Shown piece after piece: positions 16,685 through 23,684 of a DNA stretch of 41,401 nucleotides (its first letter is position 1; each line of letters starts with the position of its first letter). This DNA is from Limiplasma sp964504385 (GTDB lineage: Bacteria; Bacillota; Clostridia; Christensenellales; Aristaeellaceae). The notes under the pieces are model-generated. The model was not told where the DNA came from, did not search any database, and saw only the letters and a program-made list of their open reading frames with translations. The DNA lies in the NCBI GenBank assembly GCA_964504385.1, contig CAZDEF010000015.1, positions 1 to 41,401 of the forward strand, written 5' to 3'. A program made the translations under genes and the position numbers.

Positions 16685-17881
16685 ATGAAGATCCTCGTCA
16701 TCTGCCAGCACTACTGGCCGGAGAATTTTCGCGTAACCGAAATTTGCGAGGCACTGGCTGAGCGCGGTCATCAAGTGACCGCGCTCGTTGGCTTGCCCAA
16801 TTATCCAACAGGCGTTATCCCCGAGGCGTACAGGCATGGGCAGAACCGGCGTCAGGAGCGAAACGGCGTGCAGATCCGCCGCTGCTTTGAGATCGGCCGC
16901 CGCCCCGGAAAGGTGGGGCTGGCCGTCAATTACGTCAGCTACATGGTCTCCGCTTCCGTGAAAGCGCTGCTGATGAAGCGGGATTATGACGTGATCTATG
17001 CATTTTCCACGTCGCCTGTGCTGATGAGCCTGCCCGCCGCGCTGCTGCGCTGCTTCACATCCAAAAAGTATATGATCTATGTGCTGGATATCTGGCCAGC
17101 TTGCCTTGCCGCCATGAATGTGTACGAAGGCTCGTTTTTGTATGCCTTCATGAAGCGCGTCAGCAAATGGGTGTACCGCAAGGCGGATCTGCTGATCTAT
17201 TCCTCCAAACGCTTTCAGGGCTACCTGAAGGAAGTCCATGACATTACCGTACCCGATGAATGCTATATGCCGCAGTTTGCAGACGATATCTTCGAAATGC
17301 AGCTGCCGCCGAAGGCGTCTTCTCAGGAGAAACAGCTGGTGTTTGCGGGAAACATCGGCAAGGTACAGGCGGTTGAGGTGCTGATACAGGCGGCTGAACT
17401 GCTGCGCACGGAGCCTGTGCATTGGCATATCGTTGGCGATGGTTCCAATACGGAAAGCTGCCGTGCTTTGGTGCAGCAGCTTCATCTGGAAGAAAAGGTG
17501 ACCTTCCACGGTCGCAAGCCGCTGGAAGAGATGCCGAAGTATTACGCCATGGCCGACGCGATGCTGGTAAGCATGCGAAACGACCTGAGCGTGAACGATA
17601 CGCTTCCCGGCAAGGTGCAGAGCTATATGGCCGCAGGCAAGCCGGTGCTGGGCTCCATTGCCGGTGAAACAGCCTATGTGCTGGAAAAGGCGCAGTGCGG
17701 TCTGTGCGCTCCGCCGGATGATCCCCAGGCATTCGCCGATGTGGTGCGCGCTTTTTTGCAGCGGGACGACGCGGTGCAGATGGGCCTGAATGGGCAGAAG
17801 TACTATCAGAAGTATTTTACCAAGCAACAACATATGGACAAGCTGGAAAAAATGCTTTTGCAGCTTGCGGGAAAAGAGTGA
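16685..17881 (+). CDS. GT4-family glycosyltransferase (WbuB-like)
   Basis: A 398-residue GT-B fold enzyme. The N-terminal acceptor half opens KILVICQHYWPENFRVTEI, which is characteristic of WbuB/WcaI-like transferases. The C-terminal donor half has VFAGNIGKVQ, WHIVGDG and the GT4 motif region VNDTLPGKVQSYMAAGKPVLGS. No signal peptide or membrane span is evident, so it probably acts at the inner face of the membrane on a lipid-linked glycan. Donor sugar is not predictable. It begins 4 bases after the mtaD stop with no clear ribosome site, so it may depend on translational coupling. It is the first of three consecutive GT4 genes, an arrangement that suggests assembly of a cell-surface polysaccharide. 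Confidence 0.85.
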   Translation: MKILVICQHYWPENFRVTEICEALAERGHQVTALVGLPNYPTGVIPEAYRHGQNRRQERNGVQIRRCFEIGRRPGKVGLAVNYVSYMVSASVKALLMKRDYDVIYAFSTSPVLMSLPAALLRCFTSKKYMIYVLDIWPACLAAMNVYEGSFLYAFMKRVSKWVYRKADLLIYSSKRFQGYLKEVHDITVPDECYMPQFADDIFEMQLPPKASSQEKQLVFAGNIGKVQAVEVLIQAAELLRTEPVHWHIVGDGSNTESCRALVQQLHLEEKVTFHGRKPLEEMPKYYAMADAMLVSMRNDLSVNDTLPGKVQSYMAAGKPVLGSIAGETAYVLEKAQCGLCAPPDDPQAFADVVRAFLQRDDAVQMGLNGQKYYQKYFTKQQHMDKLEKMLLQLAGKE

Positions 17882-17885
17882 GAGC

Positions 17886-19091
17886 ATGCGTGTTTTTCAG
17901 CTGAACACCTACTGCGGCGTGAAGAGCACGGGCCGTATCGCGGTGGAGATCGCCAAGCTGGTGCAGGCGGAAGGGGGCGCGTGCCGCATCGGATACGGCG
18001 TTCCCGGCATTTCCGAGGAATCGGAGCCGTTTGCTTACCGTGTGGGTTCCGCATGGGAACGCAAGCTACATGGCGCTGTACGCAAATTGCTGGACGGCGA
18101 AGGCTACGGCAGTCTGCTGGCAACGCGCAGACTGGTGCGTGAGATGCGCGCGTTTGAACCGGATCTGATCCATCTGCATAATGTGCATGGCTGCTATCTC
18201 CATCTGCCCACGCTGTTTGGGTATTTGCAAAAAGCGCATCTTCCAGTCGTGTGGACGCTGCACGATTGCTGGCCTTTCACGGGCCATTGTGCCTATTTTG
18301 ACTATTCCGGCTGCGAACGCTGGAAGAACGGCTGCCACGATTGCCCACAGCAGCGCAGCTATCCGGTGTGCATCGGGCTGGACGGCTCAAAACGCAATTA
18401 CAGGCTCAAACAAAGTTGCTTCGGCGGACTGAACGATCTTACTTTTGTCGCGCCGTGCGAATGGATGAAGCAGCCGCTGAGCGGATCCTTTCTGAAGGAG
18501 AAACCGGTTCGGGTGATTTATAACGGCGTAAACCTGAATGTGTTTGCTCCCACGGCGAGCGATCTGCGCAGCAGGTATGGGCTGACGGATCGCCGCATCT
18601 GCCTATCGGTGGCGGCTGAGTGGGATCGCCGGAAAGGACTGCCGTATCTCTGCGAGGCTGCACGGCAGATGGGGGAGACGTACTGCTTTGTGGTGATCGG
18701 CCTGGAGCAGGAACAGATCCAGCGGCTTCCCGCCAATATGCTGGGACTGACGCAAACTTCGGACACCAAGGAACTGGCCGCGTGGTATACGGCTGCCGAC
18801 TGCTTTGTGAACCCAACGCTGGAAGACAACATGCCCATGGTCAATCTGGAGGCGCTGGCGTGCGGTACGCCCGTGGTCACCTTTGCGACCGGCGGCTGCC
18901 CGGAGGCCGTGGATGAAGCGACCGGCCTTGTGGTGCCAAAGGGCGACCAGTCGGCGCTCTGCGCTGCCATTGCCCAGATGGCCGGGCAGAAGGCACAGCG
19001 CGCGCAGCAGTGCGTGGCCAGAGCACAGCGCTTCGATGCGCGGCACACCTTCCGCGCCTATCTGGATTTGTATAAGGAGCTTTGCCCATGA
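17886..19091 (+). CDS. GT4-family glycosyltransferase with Cys-rich acceptor-domain motif
   Basis: A 401-residue GT-B enzyme. The N-terminal half contains HLHNVHGCYLHLPTLF and a Cys-rich stretch, CWPFTGHC...GCERW..GCHDCP (about 135-160), typical of WcaL-like and colanic-acid-type transferases. The C-terminal half has VYNGVN-like, SVAAEWDRRKGLPYL and the GT4 E-x7-E region NPTLEDNMPMVNLEALACGTPVV. The start is the ATG at 17886, 4 bases after the preceding stop; AAAGAGTGAGAG before it is only a weak ribosome site. Its TGA overlaps the next start as ATGA. Probable role, from context, is addition of one sugar to an extracellular polysaccharide repeat unit. Confidence 0.85.
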   Translation: MRVFQLNTYCGVKSTGRIAVEIAKLVQAEGGACRIGYGVPGISEESEPFAYRVGSAWERKLHGAVRKLLDGEGYGSLLATRRLVREMRAFEPDLIHLHNVHGCYLHLPTLFGYLQKAHLPVVWTLHDCWPFTGHCAYFDYSGCERWKNGCHDCPQQRSYPVCIGLDGSKRNYRLKQSCFGGLNDLTFVAPCEWMKQPLSGSFLKEKPVRVIYNGVNLNVFAPTASDLRSRYGLTDRRICLSVAAEWDRRKGLPYLCEAARQMGETYCFVVIGLEQEQIQRLPANMLGLTQTSDTKELAAWYTAADCFVNPTLEDNMPMVNLEALACGTPVVTFATGGCPEAVDEATGLVVPKGDQSALCAAIAQMAGQKAQRAQQCVARAQRFDARHTFRAYLDLYKELCP

Positions 19092-20290
19092 ATGTGCTGC
19101 TGATGTCGCTGATGTATCCGGATGACCAGCTGGAAGAAGTGACGCGAAATGCCAAGGATAAGCTGCAGAATCAGATCAACAGCTATCAACGCGCCTTTGT
19201 GCAGGGGATCCGCCAAAACCTGCAGGAAGGAGAACGGCTCGATATTGTCAACAGCCTTCCGGTTGGGATCTGGCCCTTGCAGTATCGGCAACTGTTTTTG
19301 AAGGGCGGTATGCATGATGAGGGCAGCATCCGCCAGCTGGGATGCATCAATCTGCCATGGCTGAAACAGCACATGCGCATGCAGTGCGCTGCGCGGGCGC
19401 TAGAAGCGTGGGCGCGGCAGAGCCCTCAGAATCGAACGGTGCTGATGTATACGCAGTACCTGCCGTACCTGCAGGCAGTGGCGAAAGTCAAGCGCACCTT
19501 TCCGGAACTCAAGGCCGCTGTGATTGTGACCGATCTGCCCAACGAGCTGGGGCTGCCATCCGGCAGAACGGGCTGGCTGAAACAAATCGAATACCGGCGT
19601 GGAATGCAGAGCATGGCGCTGTGCCGCCGGATGGATGGATTTGTGCTGCTGACGGAACCCATGGCGCAGGCGCTGCAAGTGGAGACCTACCCGCGCGTGG
19701 TGATCGAGGGGCTGATCCTCGAGGACAGCGCGTTGCCGCAATGCAACGAAAAGACGGAAGAACCGCCCGTGGTGCTCTATACCGGCACGCTGGAACGCGG
19801 ACTGGGAATTGGCGAGATGCTAGAAGCCTTCCAAAAGCTGCCGCAGTATCAGCTGTGGATCTGCGGTCAGGGCGGCATGCGTGCCGAGGTGGAGGAAGCC
19901 GCATCTCGGTGTTCCAACATCCGCTATTTCGGCTTCGTTCCGCAAAAAGAAGCTCTGACCCTTCAGGCCAGAGCTACCGCGCTCATCAATCCCCGCCAGC
20001 CCAGCGGAACCTTTACACGCTATTCTTTTCCCAGCAAAACGCTGGAGTACATGCGATCCGGCAAGCCGGTGCTGTGCTGCCGTCTGGAAGGCATTCCGGC
20101 GGACTATGAGCCGTACCTGTGCTGGATGGAAGCTGGCGTGCAGGGGATGGTTGACGCTGTGCAAAGGCTGATGCAGCTTTCCGCCCAGCAGCGGCAGCAG
20201 ATCGGACAGCTGGGCAGGGATTATGTACGCCAGAACAAGAATCCGGCGCTGCAGTGCCGGAAACTAATGCGCCTGCTGCGCGGCCTGTAA
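19088..20290 (+). CDS. Glycosyltransferase, GT4-like
   Basis: A 400-residue GT-B type protein. The donor half is recognisable: VVLYTGTLERGLGIGEMLEAF, LWICGQGGM, IRYFGFVPQKEAL and FPSKTLEYMRSGKPVLC. The N-terminal half (NVLLMSLMYPDDQLEE) is less conserved. The ATG at 19088 overlaps the previous stop by four bases (ATGA) and has AGGAG at 19075-19079. It is the last gene of the plus-strand run. Its final 27 bases overlap the end of a small convergent minus-strand gene. No terminator for the plus strand is evident. No flippase, polymerase or priming transferase is in the window, so the pathway must be completed elsewhere. Confidence 0.8.
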   Translation: MNVLLMSLMYPDDQLEEVTRNAKDKLQNQINSYQRAFVQGIRQNLQEGERLDIVNSLPVGIWPLQYRQLFLKGGMHDEGSIRQLGCINLPWLKQHMRMQCAARALEAWARQSPQNRTVLMYTQYLPYLQAVAKVKRTFPELKAAVIVTDLPNELGLPSGRTGWLKQIEYRRGMQSMALCRRMDGFVLLTEPMAQALQVETYPRVVIEGLILEDSALPQCNEKTEEPPVVLYTGTLERGLGIGEMLEAFQKLPQYQLWICGQGGMRAEVEEAASRCSNIRYFGFVPQKEALTLQARATALINPRQPSGTFTRYSFPSKTLEYMRSGKPVLCCRLEGIPADYEPYLCWMEAGVQGMVDAVQRLMQLSAQQRQQIGQLGRDYVRQNKNPALQCRKLMRLLRGL

Positions 20291-20593
20291 ACGCTGCGAC
20301 TGCAGCTCCGCCTGCTTCAGCCGTGCAATGACTGCGTCGTACTGGCCGTGTCGGGAACGCTGATGATCCGGCATCACACGCGGGATCTCGGGCGGCGGCT
20401 GCGGACAATCGGCAACTGGCTCCGCTGCTTTGGGAGCTGGAACGCCCTCAACGGATTTGGCGGGAGCTGGCTTGGCTGGCGCTGCGTCCATGCTGCCCTG
20501 CACATAAGGGAGACGGATGCTTTGGTATTCCAGCCAGCGGATCTGCTTTTCCGCACCGGTAAGCTCTGCAAAGGGCGAGGTGTGGTGGTCCAT
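20264..20593 (-). CDS. Small Pro/Ala-rich protein of unknown function
   Basis: An unrecognised 109-residue protein. Residues 1-35 look ordered (SPFAELTGAEKQIRWLEYQ). A Pro/Ala/Lys-rich linker follows (about 36-75), then a charged helical tail rich in Gln and Arg (YDAVIARLKQAELQSQRL). GAGGAGGT ends about 10 bases before the ATG, which argues that it is translated. It is convergent with the glycosyltransferase gene and downstream of the copA terminator, so it has its own transcript. TACAAT at 20633-20628 is a possible -10, without a clear -35. No signal peptide or membrane span is seen. A scaffold or spore/cell-envelope role would be guesswork. Confidence 0.65.
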   Translation of the reverse strand: MDHHTSPFAELTGAEKQIRWLEYQSIRLPYVQGSMDAAPAKPAPAKSVEGVPAPKAAEPVADCPQPPPEIPRVMPDHQRSRHGQYDAVIARLKQAELQSQRLQAAQQAH

Positions 20594-20635
20594 GGTGGTG
20601 CATACCTCCTCATGCTGTCATACCATCATTGTACG

Positions 20636-20673
20636 AAAAAACCGGCCATGCGTGCAGACACATGGCCGGTTTT
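20636..20673 (-). terminator. Terminator after copA, possibly bidirectional
   Basis: ACCGGCCATG (20641-20650) pairs with CATGGCCGGT (20661-20670), a 10-bp perfect stem extended by flanking A/T pairs. On the minus strand it is followed by a run of T (20640-20635), fitting an intrinsic terminator for csoR-copA, whose stop is 16 bases upstream. On the plus strand TTTT also follows. Confidence 0.85.
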
Positions 20674-20688
20674 GGATATGGGCTGCGT

Positions 20689-20892
20689 TTAGCCCACCAC
20701 TTCGTAGCCCTCGTTTTCAACCGTTTTCTTGAGTACTTCGTCGGAAACGTTGGCGTTCAGGGTCAGCACAGCAGTGCCGTTCTCGTGGCTTACCATGGCT
20801 TCGTCCACTTCGGGCAGCGCTTCCAGCACCTTTTTGACGCGGGCGGAGCAATGGCCGCACATCATACCGTTGATTTTCATGGTCTTTTCCAT
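20689..20892 (-). CDS. Possible internally initiated CopZ-like copper chaperone (C-terminal HMA of CopA)
   Basis: Inside copA, in frame, AAAGGAGA (20908-20901) stands 8 bases before ATG (20892-20890). From that ATG the reading frame gives a complete 67-residue HMA domain, MEKTMKINGMMCGHC to EGYEVVG, the size and shape of a CopZ chaperone with its Cys-x-x-Cys copper site. Seen: an ideal ribosome site, spacing and domain boundary. Known: some bacteria make a free chaperone from a copA gene by frameshifting. Inferred: internal initiation here would make both pump and chaperone from one message. The purines could also be chance in a Lys/Glu linker. Confidence 0.45.
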   Translation of the reverse strand: MEKTMKINGMMCGHCSARVKKVLEALPEVDEAMVSHENGTAVLTLNANVSDEVLKKTVENEGYEVVG

Positions 20893-23187
20893 CGGTTTGT
20901 TCTCCTTTGCGGGTTTGATTTTTCTATCCTTTTTCGTGCTGTGCACATCAAACAGATTCAGGCGCAGCGCGTTGGATACCACACAGAAACTGGACAGGCT
21001 CATGGCGGCGGCGCCAAACATGGGATTGAGCTGCCAGCCAAAGAGTGAGATGAAGACACCGGCAGCCAGCGGAATGCCGATGCTGTTGTAGAAGAAGGCC
21101 CAGAACAGGTTTTCGTGAATGTTCCGCAGCGTTGCACGACTCAGACGGATGGCGGCGGGCACATCGGTGAGCTTGCTGTTCATGAGCACCACATCGGCAG
21201 CATCGATGGCGATATCGGTTCCTGCGCCGATGGCGATGCCAATATCCGCGCGGGTCAGCGCAGGCGCGTCGTTGATGCCGTCGCCCACCATGGCCACCTT
21301 GCCCTTGCGCTTCAAACGGCGGATGACAGCCTCCTTGCCGTCCGGAAGCACGTCGGCGATCACCTCGTCCACACCGGCTTGCTGGCCCACCGCTTTGGCG
21401 GTGCGTTCATTATCGCCGGTCAGCATCACCACGCAAATGCCCATGGCCTGCAGCTGCCGGATCGCTTCCGGGCTTTCGGGTTTGATGGTGTCGGCCACGG
21501 CAATGGTGCCCGCCAATCGGCCGCCCTTCAGGAAAAACAGCGGCGTTTTTCCCTGTTCCGCCAATTGCTCCGCTTGCTGCTGCACTTCTGTGCTGATGGC
21601 TGCATGCTTCTGCGCGAAGGCGAGGCTGCCGCCCAAAAGGCGTTCGTCGTGAAGCGAGGCCATGAGCCCGTTGCCGGGCATAGCTGCAAAGTCGGCCACA
21701 GATTCCGATTTCAGCTGCTGGTGCTGCGCTTGCGCTACAATGGCCTTTGCCAGCGGGTGTTCGCTCTTTTCCTCCAGCGAATAAGCCAGCGTGAGCAGCT
21801 CGTCGCTGCTGAATCCCTCTGCTGGCAGCACATCGGTCACACGCGGTTCGCCCAAGGTGATCGTGCCGGTTTTATCCAGCGCTACCACATGCACTTTTCC
21901 CGTTTCTTCCAGCGATACGGCGGTTTTGAATAGGATCCCGTTTCGCGCGCCCTTGCCGTTGCCCACCATGATGGCGACCGGCGTGGCTAGCCCAAGCGCA
22001 CAGGGGCAGCTGATGACCAGCACAGAAATGCCGCGGGCCAGCGCAAAGCCGAAGCTCCGGCCGAGCAGCAGCCAGATGAGGATGGTTATCGCGGCAATGG
22101 TCATCACCACGGGGACGAAAACGCCAGAGACCCGGTCTGCTACTTTGGCAATGGGAGCCTTGGTCGCGGCGGCGTCGCTGACCATTTTGATGATTTGGGA
22201 GAGGGTGGTGTCTTCGCCCACACGAGTGGCCTCGCAGCGCAGATACCCGGATTGATTGAGCGTGGCGGCGGATACATTGTCGCCCACGCCTTTATCCACA
22301 GGAATGCTTTCACCGGTCAGGGAGGCTTCGTTGATGGCGCTGTGCCCTTCCAGCACCACGCCGTCCACAGGAATGCTCTCGCCGGGGCGCACGACAAAAT
22401 GATCGCCCTTCTTCACCTGCTCAATGGGAACGACCATTTCTTTGCCGTCCGAAAGCAGGGTGGCCGTTTTGGGGGCGAGGTTCATCAGGCTCTTGAGCGC
22501 ATCAGTGGTCTTGCCCTTGGAGCGGGCTTCCAGCATTTTGCCAACGGTGATCAGCGTAAGGATCATGGCGGCGGATTCAAAATAGAATTCATGCATATAG
22601 CGCATCACAGCCGCATGATCGCCCTGCATCTGCGCGCCGGTCATGGCAAAGAGCGCATAGGCGCTGTAGAGGAAGGAAGCCGCAGACCCCATGGCCACCA
22701 ACGTGTCCATGTTCGGCGCTTTGTTCCACAAGCTTTTGAAACCGCTGATAAAAAACTTCTGGTTGATGACCATGACGATGCCCGCCAGCAGCATTTGCAG
22801 CAGGCCGACCGCCACATGATTGCCTTCAAAAAAAGCGGGCATGGGCCATCCCCACATGCAGTGCCCCATGGACACATACATCAGCACGATCAGAAAGCCG
22901 AGCGAGGCCAGCAATCTGCGCTTGAGCACGGGCGTTTCCCGGTCGGCCAGCGCATCCGCCTGCTGGGCAGAGGAAGCAGCGGCGGCAGAGCCTTTGACGC
23001 TAGCCTCGTAACCGGCAGCCCGCACAGCGGCGATGACAGCCTGCTCACTGGCGGTGCCTTCCACGCCCATGGAGTTGGTCAAGAGGCTGACAGAGCAGGC
23101 GCTTACGCCCTCGACTTGGCAGACGGCTTTTTCCACCCGTGCCACGCATGCCGCGCAGCTCATTCCTCCTACAGTGTATTGCTTCAC
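20689..23187 (-). CDS. copA: Copper-exporting P1B-type ATPase with N- and C-terminal HMA domains
   Basis: An 832-residue Cu(I) efflux pump. An N-terminal HMA domain (1-66) carries GGMSCAACV. Eight membrane spans follow, with the transport motif SCPCALGLATP (near 395), the TGES actuator loop, the phosphorylation site DKTGT (near 436), the HP locus SEHPLAKA and GDGINDAPAL. The late FYNSIGIPLAAG and SxxxxxNALRLN spans fit the P1B-1 copper subgroup. After the last span a Lys/Pro-rich linker leads to a second HMA domain with GMMCGHC (766-832). That tail is unusual and has its own internal start signals (separate entry). The gene lies 19 bases after csoR in one operon. A terminator follows. Confidence 0.95.
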   Translation of the reverse strand: MKQYTVGGMSCAACVARVEKAVCQVEGVSACSVSLLTNSMGVEGTASEQAVIAAVRAAGYEASVKGSAAAASSAQQADALADRETPVLKRRLLASLGFLIVLMYVSMGHCMWGWPMPAFFEGNHVAVGLLQMLLAGIVMVINQKFFISGFKSLWNKAPNMDTLVAMGSAASFLYSAYALFAMTGAQMQGDHAAVMRYMHEFYFESAAMILTLITVGKMLEARSKGKTTDALKSLMNLAPKTATLLSDGKEMVVPIEQVKKGDHFVVRPGESIPVDGVVLEGHSAINEASLTGESIPVDKGVGDNVSAATLNQSGYLRCEATRVGEDTTLSQIIKMVSDAAATKAPIAKVADRVSGVFVPVVMTIAAITILIWLLLGRSFGFALARGISVLVISCPCALGLATPVAIMVGNGKGARNGILFKTAVSLEETGKVHVVALDKTGTITLGEPRVTDVLPAEGFSSDELLTLAYSLEEKSEHPLAKAIVAQAQHQQLKSESVADFAAMPGNGLMASLHDERLLGGSLAFAQKHAAISTEVQQQAEQLAEQGKTPLFFLKGGRLAGTIAVADTIKPESPEAIRQLQAMGICVVMLTGDNERTAKAVGQQAGVDEVIADVLPDGKEAVIRRLKRKGKVAMVGDGINDAPALTRADIGIAIGAGTDIAIDAADVVLMNSKLTDVPAAIRLSRATLRNIHENLFWAFFYNSIGIPLAAGVFISLFGWQLNPMFGAAAMSLSSFCVVSNALRLNLFDVHSTKKDRKIKPAKENKPMEKTMKINGMMCGHCSARVKKVLEALPEVDEAMVSHENGTAVLTLNANVSDEVLKKTVENEGYEVVG

Positions 23188-23206
23188 AGTGACACGTCCT
23201 TCCGGT

Positions 23207-23512
23207 TTATTTCATCAGCTTCTGCAGGATCTGCACCAGCTCGTCGATGGTTTCATCCTTGCCGTTTCGAATATCCTGCGCCACGCAGGTGCGGATGTGG
23301 TTGCCCAGCAATTCACGCGTGAAGGCGTTCAGCGCGGCATTGGCTGCAGCCACCTGCATGAGGATATCGGTGCAGTACACGTTTTTTTCCACCATGCCGC
23401 GAATGCCGCGGATCTGGCCTTCGATGCGGCTGAGACGGTTGATCAGCTGCTTGGATTCCTGTTCCGTTCGCTCCTTGATCTTGTGGCAGGCACACACGGG
23501 CTGTTCGGACAT
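23207..23512 (-). CDS. csoR: CsoR-family copper-sensing repressor
   Basis: A 101-residue DUF156/CsoR protein, an all-helical DNA-binding repressor that releases DNA on binding Cu(I). The three copper ligands expected for the family are present: Cys47 (VYCTDIL), His72 and Cys76 (NHIRTC), with the H-x3-C spacing. NRLSRIEGQIRGIRGMV is the family's first helix. The start is the ATG at 23512, with TGAGGTGAT just upstream; a longer in-frame extension to 23830 crosses the promoter and is rejected. An extra N-terminal CACH motif is seen. The gene precedes copA by 19 bases, and the promoter carries two perfect palindromes, so autoregulation with copA is expected. Confidence 0.93.
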   Translation of the reverse strand: MSEQPVCACHKIKERTEQESKQLINRLSRIEGQIRGIRGMVEKNVYCTDILMQVAAANAALNAFTRELLGNHIRTCVAQDIRNGKDETIDELVQILQKLMK

Positions 23513-23533
23513 AGCGATCACCTCACGATAAGG

Positions 23534-23550
23534 ATACCCCAATGGGGTAT
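23534..23550. promoter_or_regulatory. CsoR operator, start-proximal copy
   Basis: ATACCCCAATGGGGTAT is a near-perfect 17-bp palindrome of the G-tract type bound by CsoR proteins (TACCCCnnnGGGGTA). It overlaps the predicted transcription start of csoR-copA. Its centre is 26 bp from that of the second copy, about 2.5 helical turns. Confidence 0.85.
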
Positions 23551-23554
23551 TTAT

Positions 23555-23583
23555 ATGATATACCCCATTGGGGTATTTGTCAA
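23555..23583 (-). promoter_or_regulatory. csoR-copA promoter
   Basis: Minus-strand TTGACA (23583-23578), a perfect -35, is followed after 17 bases by TATCAT (23560-23555), 5 of 6 of the -10 consensus. Transcription would start near 23548. One CsoR palindrome fills the spacer and the other covers the start point. Confidence 0.85.
23560..23576. promoter_or_regulatory. CsoR operator, spacer copy
   Basis: ATACCCCATTGGGGTAT differs from the other copy only in the central three bases and is a 17-bp palindrome. It lies entirely between the -35 and the -10 of the csoR promoter, touching the -10 by one base, so bound repressor would block RNA polymerase. Confidence 0.85.
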
Positions 23584-23623
23584 TCCGTAAGTGTGAACGA
23601 ATCGTAACGTTTTGGCCAGAAGA

Positions 23624-23653
23624 TTGACTTTGAACATTGAGCATGGCTATACT
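23624..23653 (+). promoter_or_regulatory. Promoter of the FtsX-type permease gene
   Basis: TTGACT (23624-23629) and TATACT (23648-23653) are 18 bases apart. Each matches consensus at 5 of 6 positions. Transcription would start near 23660, which leaves a short leader with AAAGGTGG before the ATG at 23685 and argues against the upstream ATG at 23664. Confidence 0.75.
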
Positions 23654-23684
23654 AAAATGATCCATGGAAAGGTGGAATGGAAAA

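Noticed and set aside
14242..16701. An 819-codon minus-strand frame across hslU and mtaD
   Set aside because: Both genes on the other strand are certain from motifs. The antisense translation is His/Gln/Arg-rich, without domains.
23664..23684. ATG at 23664 as the permease start
   Set aside because: It lies only a few bases after the predicted transcription start and has no ribosome site, whereas the ATG at 23685 has AAAGGTGG at good spacing.
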